Position numbers and translations under genes: made by a program. Shown one piece after another: positions 1 through 11,800 of a stretch of DNA of 64,000 bases. The DNA comes from Klebsormidium nitens. Lineage: Eukaryota > Streptophyta > Klebsormidiophyceae > Klebsormidiales > Klebsormidiaceae. The notes under the pieces were generated by a model. That model was given only the letters and a program-made list of their open reading frames with translations, was not told where the DNA came from and ran no database searches. The stretch covers positions 43,162 through 107,161 of the forward strand of contig DF237252.1 in assembly GCA_000708835.1 (NCBI GenBank). The letters are read 5' to 3'. Position 1 is the stretch's first letter; every line of letters begins with the position of its first letter.

Positions 1-2
1 AT

Positions 3-163
3 TAAGCATAGTGGAAACGTGTGACGAATAGGAAATAATTTGTAAAAGCGGTGACGTGAGCCCTGGGTGGAGCTCCCGAGGACCGTCTCCCGCCGGCTGG
101 GGGGGATCCCCACGCCTGGAAAGTGTAAGAACAAGGTCTGTAAGCATTGTGGAAACATGTGAC
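3..163. repeat. Direct repeat of about 25 bp, period 136
   Basis: The stretches 3-27 and 139-163 match at about 23 of 25 positions (core GTGGAAAC.TGTGACGA). They lie in what should be an intron of the kinase gene, so they may be the edge of another tandem ladder that continues outside the window. Confidence 0.6.
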
Positions 164-454
164 GAGAAACTTATGGCGGAGCAGGTGAACAAATAGGAGC
201 ACCAAGTAGGAGCACAAGGTATTCTGGAAGAATAGCTGTGACGGTATGTAATGAGAGAGGTGGTAGAAGAGTGTTCTGACGAAATAGGTGCCACTGTGCG
301 GATCAATTCCGTGGTTCCGAAGCTACTTTGTCACCTCAAATGGCACGCACATTTGGAGATTCTCATGAAGAAGAACGCAAGCTAGCTCTCGCGAACCGTG
401 ACTCCATTTTGTAACCTGCAGCCTGTAAGTAATCGCGAGTAACAAGCAACTCAC

Positions 455-3400
455 CGGTGTCGTCGACTTCGAAGACGACCGTTATGTTTCTCGACCGCTC
501 CGCCTTCCCGCCGGGCAGTATGACCGCTTTGAGCTTGTTTGCATACTCCGCGATCCAAGTGGATAGTCCGCTGTCTCGAGGGCCTTCGTCGCCGGACGAC
601 GCGCGGACCTGGTTTAAGCTCAGCTTCCTCGACACCGTTCGCGCCAACGTGCGTAGCACTTTGGGGAGCGGCTTCGGCGAGCTTGGGGCGCCTTGCGACC
701 CGGAGAGATATGCGCGGACCACGATGTGGCCTTCGTGTGTGAACTGCAGAGAGGATCATCAATAATATCAGGCTTCACCAGAGTTTCGATGCTCCAACCT
801 TGCTGGAGATGAGTCGGCTTTGGCCTGCGCACAAAGCGTTTGAATCGAAGGGGAAAGCTACGATAAATGGCACCTTTTCACAGATCCACAGCTTTGGCGA
901 TCACAATTGCTCATTTCTTATGATTGAGTGAAGGCGATCATGGCCCCATAGTAGTCTCGTGAAGGTCCTTCACATAGGAGGGGAGAGAGTATATGCCCAG
1001 AGACTCACCGTCACGGCGTTCCCCACGAGGTTCGCCAGGATCTGCCGCACGCGCGCGCAGTCCCCGACGACCCTGCGCGGCAGGCAGTCGTCCAGGTCGA
1101 GAGCTAGAGCGACATTCTTTTTGGCGCACTGCACCGCGAACATGTCCACCAGCGCCTCCAGCTCCTGGCCCAGATCAAACGGGCCCGTCTCCAACGTCAG
1201 CTTGCCGGTCTCCACCTGGATGTCCACGTCAACCAACGTCAGCGTCCGCAAGTAAGCGCAGGGGACGCGGCCGAAGTCCGCGGAAGGGACATCTTCCGAA
1301 AGCGTCGAAAGCGTTGTTGAGACATGGTAATGAGATAGGCGAAGCAGCTCGGTTTTGCCGGTTAAGAGGATGCAGGATCTCTACGCCGCCCTGCAAATGT
1401 ACCTGAGAGTGCCGATTTCATTTTTCTCGATGATACTTTAGTAACAGCATCTCCCTTTAGCAGGTTGATTGGACGCGAGTTTGGGGACCAGGAATTATTA
1501 TGGGCCCGTGGAATAGTTGTCAGGTAGCTGCAAGGCAAAACCTACGGCGCATTCTTTCACGGCCGCAAAATGCAACGCGGCGGCATTGCTCCAAGAATGC
1601 CAGACGTGCTGCTCGCGCTTGCATACTATTGACTCACCTTTCGAGTAGAGCACAAACCGGAAAGATAGGTATATGAGCATCGACTTCTGGTTTGAGGCAG
1701 AGTCGCTTTGAACACCAAAGTCGACTGTCTAGAAAGATGCTCCACGAAGATCGAGATTGTGACTTTCTAGTTTAATAGTAGAAGGCCTGCAATCTCGATT
1801 GCAGGAGCCACCAAAACCGCCCGAGCGAGCAGCCTTCCGCTAAGGACAGCTCACCTTGGACAGGTCGAGGATGGATTTGAGGAGGTCCAGCAGCTGCAGC
1901 GCGCAGAGCCGGACCTGCTTCAGACTGCTGCGCTGCTCGTTCTGCAACCGACTGTCACCCAGCAGCACCTCCAGCAAGCCTGAAACGAATATACGTTCAT
2001 GTGAGATGTTGAAGGATGAGGGTTCAGTACAAGATTCGTTTGAGATGTTCAAAGATAAGGGTCGAGTGCTCAATACGAAGAGGCCATGCAGTTCCAGAAA
2101 AGAAGGGCTGTGCTGCTCGTATGGCAACCGACTGTCGCTAAGCAGCCTTGCCAGCAAGCCTGGAGTAAGTCTAGATGTGCGACAGAGGCTCGGAGCTTGA
2201 GAATGTTGCTTGCTCCTTTAATCACATGACACCCTTATTTTCGGCACAATCTGCTGCCGAAACATTGGAGTCTAAAACTGTAAGGTCCAACGGCGAGATG
2301 AGCACCTGAGATCTCTCTAGAGCATCGAGTGGAAGTCTGGACACGCTTCAGTCGCTCTTTGCTTCAGAAAAGAAGAGGCGACATTGAACTTCATCTGGCG
2401 CCAAATGTTTTCCGTGCACCGATTGATCAACATCTTTTCGACGTTAGCTGATTGGATTCCCTCCACCTTACCTGCTTCCGCCTTAGAGGCAGAGTCATGC
2501 GACTCGTCGAGTTGCCGAAGCACACTTAAACAAAAAGTTACATGAAGTTTCGGGTTTAGACGTCCCGCTTCACCTATGATGCAGCAGAGGGGCGTCCGCA
2601 CGTCGTGGCTCATGGCCGCCAGGAACTGGCTTTTGTAGTCTGAAGCTTTCTCCGCCTTCTCCTTGAGCTGCAGACTGTTGATCAGCTCCGCCCGGAGGAG
2701 CATCTCCCGACTAACCCGGCAGGTTAGCAGCACAATCAGCACGCAACCCAGGACGAGAACCCCGGCCGTAGTGGCGCTGATGATAGTCAGCTCACGGCTG
2801 GAAGTTCTGTCGATGTCGTCCCAAACGACCGACCGAGGGATGGCCATAACCGTGACCTGTAAGAGGTGTAAACTGTGCAATTTAAGAATGAGCAGGGATG
2901 GGCATAATTGTAACCTGAAGCGGTGTAAAGTGGCGCAGATAGGTGCTAACCACGTGAGATTAAGGGTTGCGGGCTAGCCGTTGACTTGCAGGCTGAGGCT
3001 CAGCAGAGCTATAGCCAGCGATGCTAGCTTGAACATTAGCGCCAACCGCCGAAGAGCTTTTTCGTTGGTAAGGCCCGGTAAGGAGAAGGCAAATTTCTCC
3101 CGCGTTATTTAGGGGGAAATAACGGACCAAGTATTTGGAGAGCTGGGACAACTCAAAGGATTTTAGGGTGTGCTGACACAAGCAGATCAAGAAGAGCGCA
3201 AAGCTGCAATCCTTTTCGATGAAGCTTGAGAGTGGAGCGGATCCAGAATAACGCACCAGTGTTCTGGCTTCGACCACAATCTGGAGATGGGAGAGGTAGT
3301 ACTCGCCCCCAGCCAATCGCACGTTATCATGAAAGCTCGTGACCCCAAGCTCAGGCCAGCCTTCGACAGCCGCTTCAGCAACAAGAAAGCGCGCGGAGTC

Positions 3401-6026
3401 GCGCATGATCGGGTTGGAGGCGTTTGCAGCCAGCACGATCAAGGACTCCGAAGCTGCGGTCAACACAAAAAGTTATAATTTCACAAAACGTTCCTGGACG
3501 ACAAACTGAGCCAGGTTGCCCAGAGCAAATTCCCTTGTACAAGAAACTTTTCTCAGCTTAACCTATGTGAGTCTACTGCAGGGCAATCCCAAGGAAGTGT
3601 ACCGACCTTGGGTGATAAGAACGCCAATCGAGTCGCTATTTGCTTGAGGAGAATACTGCAAGCCTCCAGTGAGAGCCCTTGAGGATTGTCGATGTGATAC
3701 CCCTTACAGTATGAACTGCTTAGCTTGCTCGAAACGAACCATTGAAACTAGGTACCCCCATGGATATTATCGACGTATCTTTCGTATGAAACGCGACTCC
3801 ACCAAGTCGACTTTCTCTTAGCTGTGCCTAGTCTTTCCTTACATAAACTTGCAGCCTCCACCATTGGCTAACTCAGAAGCAACAGCAAACGATAACATCT
3901 GTTGAAGCAGACTCAAAATCAATTGGTGCTTTTCTGTTTCCGAAAGCGTAACCAGGAGGGATCAGGATTTCTTACTGATGACCGTCGAGTTGTAGAGTCC
4001 GCTCATGTCCGAGCTGGAGATCAGCCTTCCGCTTTCTGCTTCAAAGACGTACAAGAGTCCGGCGTGCTGTGGCCGGATGCTCGCGAGGAGAGTCGTCAGC
4101 GTGACGGTGGTCGATGTCCCCAGCGCGACTCCGAGGGTTACGTTGGTAACCGGATTCCTGACCACTTGAGCAGACAGGAAGACTAAGGTACTATTGTAGG
4201 CCCACTGCACCAAAGGAGGCAAGGCTGATTTGGTCGAAGATGCAAGGGAAAGTGCGTATTTTGTTTTTGGTGGTTGGATTTGGACCAACGACTTAGTTTT
4301 GGAGGACAATCCGAACCTGCGAAGTCTGATCAACCTGACCGTTTCAGAGTTGCCGCATATCTTGTACCCCAGCAGTGTCCTTGCGCCAGCTCTGTGTATG
4401 ATATGGTCCCAACTAGAAGCCTGAGCACGACCAGCCTATAGCTGAATCGAAGGTGCCAGGGATTGTCTTTTGCGGTTGAGCAACACCGTCTCATAGCTTT
4501 TGCTGCCACCAATCAAGCAGAGACCGGCACTACTCACAACGAGGCCCCAGGCCATTTTCCCGGTGATCATAGTCTCCCTGTACGGTGCCGTCTCTCTGAA
4601 GTCCCCGGGGGCCGCAGGTTTCGGCCGGGAGGTCGGGTTACCGAACAGGTCCACGTCTTGAATGAACAAAGGCATGGTCGAGTACCCGGTCGAGCTGCTC
4701 GGGGGGGGGCTCGAACGGTTGGCGAAAAAGTGCCGGATGGCGCCGTCGTCAAAGCGCCGGAAGCCGCTGACAAGGCCGTCTAGAGTCTGGAATCGGCAGA
4801 AGCTGGCGTTCGGGGACGACAGGAGAGTTGCCAGGATGAGAGGAGAGACCTGGAGACGAAGAGGTTTGGAATCAGGGTGATGTGCGTATATGAGAGCGTA
4901 TTTCCACCCCTTGGCATCGAAAGAAATAGGCGAGGGGACGTGAAACCCCATGGTGGGAAGTGTGCCCCAAAACGGAGCACGAGAAGCGCGGCAGGAAGTC
5001 GAAAGCGTTCAAAATTAAGGGACTTCTTTTCTAGAAATGCTAAAGGCAAGAAGGGGAGCTTCAAACAGGAAATGGCATGAAAAGCTTGGGAGCTCGGAGA
5101 AGGAAAAAAGCGACCGACATTCGGTAATTAATCTGGCATGCTTCAATGTTGAACCTATGCTGCCCTACGAAGCACTTTCAATCAAGCAAATACCTGTGCA
5201 AAAATCAATGAGAAAACCGCAGACTTCGGCTTGATTTAGCTGAACGACTCTTTGTACTTTGTAAAGTTGCAAACGGATTGAGTCTTCTTCTAAAGCCAGG
5301 AAAGTAGACAAGAAAATGAGTGATTGTATACTAGTAGGGACACAACGTTTTGACAAAACATGCAATGAACAGAATTTTCCGTTCAACGTTGGACGAAGAG
5401 ACAGAGCTTACGACCCATTGCTCGGTAGGCATCAGCTCTAAGAGGACTTGAAGCCGAGGTGCAAATCTGGCAACCTTCCCTTCAGCATCTGGATACTGTT
5501 GCTGCTTGTTTAGACTGTGAAAGTTGGTGTGCCTCGCACGACCACAGACTTTTAAGCTTGAGTGGCCTTTCTGTGCTGAGAGCTGGATGCATTACAGCCG
5601 CATTTCGCTCGTTGAATGTACCATCATTGCAATGGATTCAAGGTGCACAATTTGGCGACAGCTCAATGTTGAAAGGGATGCTTGTGACATCAAACCAAGT
5701 CTCTTACATCTTGGTATCTGCTGCATGAATGACCTGCCACCCTTTGACCTTCAACAAAGAGTAGGCACAACATGGATCCTTACCTCCTGCTCAATCACGC
5801 TGATCTTTGTCAGGTTAGCAGTCCGTATAGTCGATGATAGGGCCATAGTCGTTGCAATTTGCCTGGCCATCTGCGTTGTCGCGCTCAGATACTTTGAGAA
5901 AGACCTTGCACCGAAGTCGAGAGAGTGCGCCTGATTCTCTCCAGTCAGTCGCTCAATGTTGCGCCGCGCCGTGACATCCATCTGATACCAGGTCGAAAAG
6001 GACATGGCTGCGACCAACACACACAT
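455..6026 (-). CDS. Membrane sensor histidine kinase, partial at the 3' end
   Basis: Two-component sensor kinase. Recognised exons in transcript order are 6026-5784, 4849-4538, 4204-3976, 3453-3257, 2856-2574, 1979-1855, 1215-1009 and 743-455; from 4849 onward phases join cleanly. The first exon encodes a hydrophobic N-terminal segment. Exons 2-4 look like an extracytoplasmic Cache-like sensor region with NxS/T sites. The 2856-2574 exon has a second membrane segment (ISATTAGVLVLGCVLIVLL), a coiled linker and the H-box MSHDVRTPL with the phospho-accepting His. The next exons give the rest of HisKA (ILDLSK), the N-box region (ILANLVGNAV) and the G1 region (FEVDDTG). That last exon stops at a GTGAGT donor, so the rest of the ATPase domain and any receiver domain lie beyond position 1. 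ATG 6026 is the first Met in the exon, but a CAG-type acceptor just before it means upstream exons may exist. A further sensor exon near 5410-5465 is possible. I cannot say whether it is a hormone receptor; no CHASE domain was recognised. Confidence 0.8.
2099..2162 (-). repeat. Decayed copy of a kinase exon's 5' end in the upstream intron
   Basis: About 60 bases closely match the acceptor and start of the HisKA exon that begins at 1979, lying 180 bp upstream in transcript sense. The CAG acceptor (before 2159) is kept. The unit is not needed for the frame-consistent gene model. Confidence 0.75.
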
Positions 6027-8883
6027 AAGGACCTGGATGCAGAGGAGAAGCAAGAGTCAGGGTGGTGAAGCATAATCTTACATCTAAGAAGCACAGGCGT
6101 TGCCTGTAGAACTTTGGAAAGCCTTGTCGACCAGACTCTGGGGCTCAGCAGCAGGCAAGATGGTAAAATACCTCCACGTCCTTCTGGAAACAAATGATCA
6201 ACCGATCAGTATGACAAGAGTACATTGGTGTGCAGGGGCGGAGAGATTCAGAGGGAGGAACCGGTCTGTGACTCTGTTCATTGCTGACGTGAAGGATATT
6301 ACAGAAAGAGTGACAAGGATGGTATGAGAAGGACTGAGCTCTTGCAAAGGACCCTGGCTTTGCCTCCAATATCCTGGATTCAGTCAAGTCACTTCACGCC
6401 TCTAGCACCATGGCACTTTCTATTGCATCTACCCTCAAGTATACCAATTCAGGCTGGGCACAGCTTCTTTAAGGACAGCTTATTACCATGATTCCCAGTC
6501 GAGTGATCAAGACCATATGGTCAAATCCACCCCGGTTCCTGTGCTCCAGGGACATGGATGCCTGTCTTTCTTCCCCCATGACTACCCCTTTGACGGTGGA
6601 TCCTCCTTTTCGGGATGGATCACGTAAAGGCATCTAGTGACTTGGCTCCAAAGTCTGGACAACTCAGCTGATTTGTGCTGATTGAGTTGAGCTTCTCTGC
6701 AAGTATGTCTGAGCTCATTAGAGCCGGCTCACGTACTTTCCAACGCTGTTGATCTGCATGTTTGCTCACATCCTACATTTCCACATTATTGATGCTTTTC
6801 ATGCTGCTCAATCACAATGAGCGGCACTTCACCCAACGCCCCTGTGCTGTGCTTCCATGCCTTTTCAGCTCGTTGTATTCCCCCAGAACAAGGAATTCCT
6901 CCCATCATGCTGCTAGCAAGGCATCAAACGCCGAACAACCAACTCGCAGGATTATCTGATAGGAAGGACCTGGAGTTCTCTGCAAACTGCATCTAAGGAA
7001 AGTATTTTGTAGAAAAGCCTGAGGTTCTTCTATCCTGCTGAGATTGATCTCTCTGAACAGCTTGCGGGTGGCGTCAAAACGCCAGGGAAACCTGTTGTGC
7101 AGGCAGGTGAGAAGGAGCTAGTAGTTTTTGTTGCGCATTCTGCAAGCAGGGAGGGGGCACATTACAGCCTTCCTGCGATGTCCATTTTGAAGTCCTTGAT
7201 TGAATAACAACGAGCTCGATGTCACTGACGAGCAGCAACAGCTGCGAAGCGCTCAAGTCCCTTAAGTTCTCAGCTTTTGTGCTCAGACATTCAAAGAGCC
7301 TATAGTCGCAAAAGCAGTCGGCCCCTGATTCCAGCCAGGGCCTCAACACAGATTGCTTACTCCGGGTCATCCCTGTACGATAGCCCAAGCTGGTAGATTC
7401 TCAGAAACGAAGCAGAGCAAGCAGAGGCCATGCTCGCCCCGAAGCGGAGCCAGACTGCGTGCAGCACCACGCTTCTTGCGTATCATTGATGTCAATCTCA
7501 TATTATGCTCTCTTTCAGAACTAGGGCCGTGCCGCACGGCATGCGACCCGCATCCGGGGCGTCGCGTGTACGAGCCATGTGTGGTTGCTCAATGAATTAA
7601 GCTCAGATCGAAGGTGCAACCATGAAAGGTCTGAGACGATGAGGTCTCGTAATAGTCTCAGCCAATCACACTAGAACAGTAGGAAACTGTAGGATACCTA
7701 CCTGTGCCAGTGGTGTGCGGTAGTTTGTCAGTCCGACTCAGCTACCGTGGTGGCCCGGTTGAAGGTGATCCTAGTAGCGGCCCGCGGCCCGCGGGCCGGC
7801 CGTACGCCGTACAGCGCACGGTTATGGGTGTGCACGTGTCGGCCCGCGGGCGGGATGCAGGTGTTACCCAGGTTACCAGGCCAGAACAGGGACTCCGACT
7901 CCCAGGGAGGGGCCCGATACGATACGGCGCCCAGCTGTGCGTTGGCTCGCGCCGGGTGCCCACTGCCGTGTCCCCGGTTCCATGAGAATCATATCTACCG
8001 TACCTACCTATCCTACGTGATATTACCTACCTATTTAACAGGCAACAGTTCCCTATCCAGTGCACTTCCAGTCGTCCGATTGAGCAGCAGACGGCAATTA
8101 CCGTCGATCGCATGCAATTTAATGCCCAAAACCTACTTGCCACGTGTCAGATTCTCTGCACTTGCCGCGTACCACGTGTCCACACGGACAAATATGTCAG
8201 TCGACGGTTGACGGTACTGTGACCTTGCGAGTACTGGCGTCCCATGAAACATGAGCCGTTTTTTCGGATGCGGTCACAGTACGGTAGGTGTGTGTCAGGT
8301 ACCTTAGTACTGTAGCAGGTACCCACGTGACACACAGAACCGTATCCAAGCAAGCCAGTACTACGTACCATTCTGACAGTAGGTACGTCCATGTAAGAAT
8401 CATTTTGTCGTCAACCGATTTTATTAGTGGCTCAGCCAATTATGGTTCAGAATTCACGCGCGATCATACATGAAGGGAGATTTCCTTTATCCATACATAC
8501 AATTTGCAATAGAAGATACGGTACATGCAATGTCTTGGACGAAGCGCGAGCTCGAGCTCCTCTATCATTGTGTAAAGGTCTTGCAAAAGTCTGAAATTGG
8601 ATCTCGAACCATGTAACATGTTATACAGATTCCAAATGAAGTTATACTGCTCCACAGGCCATTCTACTTTAAGCACTTGATTGATCATGCACTTTCGACT
8701 GAGTAACTCGATTTAAAGAGTACAACTCATGTGTTACATTCAGTCTCGCACGTTGAAGAGCATGAGCAAGCAATGCATGTACAGGATGTGTGACATCACT
8801 ATCCTCTGCACTATTGATCCAGGATGGGTGCGCAAATCCAGTGGCAAACCGATTATCGACCTGTAGGACTGTCCAGCTTTGTC
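6027..8883. other. Spacer upstream of the kinase and downstream of the GOLD gene
   Basis: No convincing coding region. It may hold 5' exons of the kinase near 6030-6200. Positions 7776-7804 are extremely GC-rich and palindromic (GGCCCGCGGGCC). Positions 8000-8400 are full of short GTACC/GGTACC words and hairpins. Confidence 0.5.
8214..8336. repeat. Cluster of inverted repeats
   Basis: GTACTGTGACC at 8214-8224 pairs with GGTCACAGTAC at 8272-8282 (11 bp, 47-nt loop). A second arm pair, GTGTGTCA and TGACACAC, spans about 8288-8336 around two GGTACC palindromes. No coding frame overlaps it. It could be a decayed inverted-repeat transposon or a structured transcript. Confidence 0.55.
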
Positions 8884-11800
8884 CTATGACGCATCGCCTT
8901 TCCCTTTCTGAGCTATGCTGTCGTCCGACGCTGCAATACTCTCAGCAGGAGGCACGACTTCCGTCTTATACTTGACAACTTTGCTGTAAATCATGGAGTA
9001 GCTATTGTCCCACTTCAACGTGTAGCTCCCGGCACCCAACGAAAAGAAGTGGCCTTGGTGGGACTCGTAGCGGGTGTATGGCAGCATTGGCTGCAAGCAC
9101 GGAAGTCAATCTTGGGACGTTCACAATGACCCATGAGGAATGCCTTTCGCAGAATCTGAGCCGAGAGGAGTAAAGAACGTAGGTTTGAGAAACGAGGGGC
9201 AACCTAACCTTGCTGCAGACCTCAGGGGGTTCAGGCGAGCGGGTCTCACCATTTTCACCTTGTTCTCATCGGCGTAGTCCACACTGAACCCGACGTCCTG
9301 CGAAGAGGAGAAAGCACTTTCAGCATCCGGAGAACAATTCGGTGGATGAATCGACTTCAGACAGCCGCAAAGCGTACGGACACGGAATTCGTTTTTACAC
9401 CCCATCATAGCCTCCTCATTCAGAAGCACTGAGTTGAATCGGCCTTCAAAATCGGCTTTTAGAACTCCTAAACCAACAGGTGTCAACCTGAAAGGTCCTG
9501 ATCGCTCTTACGTTTATGTGCGCTTGTCAGGCCCTTGGCATTTGAAAACCAATTTGATTGAAGGAGGCTTCTCTCTTGCAGTTTAAAAACCAGGAGCCTC
9601 CATCAGACTCTCGGCGTGGCACACCTGCAATAGTCTAAACCCTTCGCAAATACAATCATGTGGAAAGAAAGAGCACTCGCTCCATTCGAAAACGGTGCTT
9701 TTTAGAGATACGCTCGATTCTTACTCGCCGACCATCCACGCTGAAGTCCCACGCGATCATGGTTCCCTCCCCTTCCGTGGCTAAGGTCACCTGCAAGAGC
9801 AAGGCAACAGGCGTCTCTCCCAGAACTTAAATCTGACCATCTTGCAAGCAGATCATAGATCCACCTAACCATTTGGATCGACTATTTCACAGTTTTCCGT
9901 ATTCTTCCCTGGAGTCTCGTGACTTGGGAACGACGGTATGGAGCACCCGGCACGTCATCAACAGCTCATAGCAGATACGGTACTGACTTTACTATTCAAG
10001 GTTTGGGTTTTTAGGATGTTAAGACTCCTGAATCCGCACTAAGGTGCTCGATCGATACAAACCGGGTGTCTCAACCAAAAGCGTCTCATCAAAATGTGTC
10101 GGTAGTCCCGCCCTCCGAACTGACCGCTTACTCGAACACCAATCCGACTTACCTCAAAGGCTTCTCCCCTCGCAATAGTCCGTTCTTGGAACTCGTCCTT
10201 GACATCTTTCCTGCAACCGTCCAAAAGATAGCGTCAACAAGTGAGCATTATGGAGTTTCGATGCGTAATGAGAACATCTGGAAAACCCGTCTCAACCCGG
10301 GTGCAATGCTGACATAAGGAGGCAGTTTTTTGCTCAGCAAAACGACCAGACAGCTTCGAAAGTGCTCTCATGCTGCGAGTAGAGGGGACTTACCCGGGCT
10401 CGAGCGCCAACGCTTCTGATGCTTCGATCAGGAATGGCGACTTGTCGAACACGTTCCTGCAGGAGCAAATTGCGGTGCCTAAACGAATATGGATAGCAAA
10501 TTAGGAGCTCACAAGGAACAACTCGAAGGAAGGTGCCCTAGATACAATATGGATGGCATATGGTCGAAATTGCACCCGGTTCTCTGTAAGAAGACCTTGC
10601 ACAGATCAGCTTATGTCGAGTCAAAGAAACGAAAGAACTCGAGCGGGACGTGGATAAGAGTAGATCAAGGGAAGTATGAGGACACGAAACGCTCTGCTTT
10701 GAAAGTCGGCAGTTTTCGTCACCTTTTCTGCCTGTGGTTGTATGGAAGGAGTGTGGAACATCAAATAGTACGGACCCTAGCACCGCTCTGACTTACCCGA
10801 TGAAACAAAGAAACCGTTTCGTCTCGGAAATGTACAAGCTGGTCGCCTCCTGCAGTACCGCCTCAAACTCGCTCGACCGTCTGCGAGAAGAAGCAATCAC
10901 CGTGACCTTGACAAATGCTGCTGGAAAAGAAATGACTTCGATTGAGCCTAGAAGCTCTGCAACCCGTCCGTTACGACCTGTCAAATGTCTTCTGCTGCTG
11001 TAAGAATTCGTATCAAGCAATGAAAATTTCCAGAGGGTAAGGCAAGGATGGCTCTGAGGGACTGGGCGACCATTGATCTGAGCCCTGAGGGAAGTAAAAA
11101 AATAACGCTTCGAAGACAACCAAGTACCGACGTGCAGATCAAAGCTCTACAGGCCCCTTCCCCAACCTGCAGAAGATGCCAGTCTCTCGATAGTGGCCAG
11201 ACTACTGACCCTTGTCTTGCAGAAAGACAAAGCAGGCACCCAGCGGGATCGGATGATAGAAGGTCTTAAACAAAGATACATCATTGTGAAACTCAACAAA
11301 ACTCCTCCTTGTTGGGAAACGCCGAAGCCTTCAAAGAAGCTGAGTCGTGCACAGAGGGTGATCTGATAAGCGCTTCTGCCTCACGAACAAACGCAACTCC
11401 TTCAACCTCGATGAAAAGCGAAAGCAAAAGCCAAAGCCCTCACCCAGCGGTCGAGTCGTGCACGCTCCACCACGCCGCAACAAACATCCGTATGTGGTTC
11501 ACGAATGACGTCAGCTCGTACAGCGGCGGGCCATATCGCTCGCGCTGCTCCTCCATGGGGCCGTTGTGGTCGTTAATCTGGCGCACAAAGTCGAGCAGCA
11601 CCTGGGGCACCCCGGCCAGGTACGTCACCAGCACGCGGAACATGCCCGTCGCGTTCCCGAGAGCGGCCAGCGTCTTCCGCCTGTAAATCTAGGAGATTGC
11701 TGACGTCAGAAATGTCATGGTCGAGGCACGGTGAACAGGGGGGAAGAGGATAAGAAGCAGGCGAGTCTATAGAGTCCAAAATGCCGGTCGCGTTTCCGAG

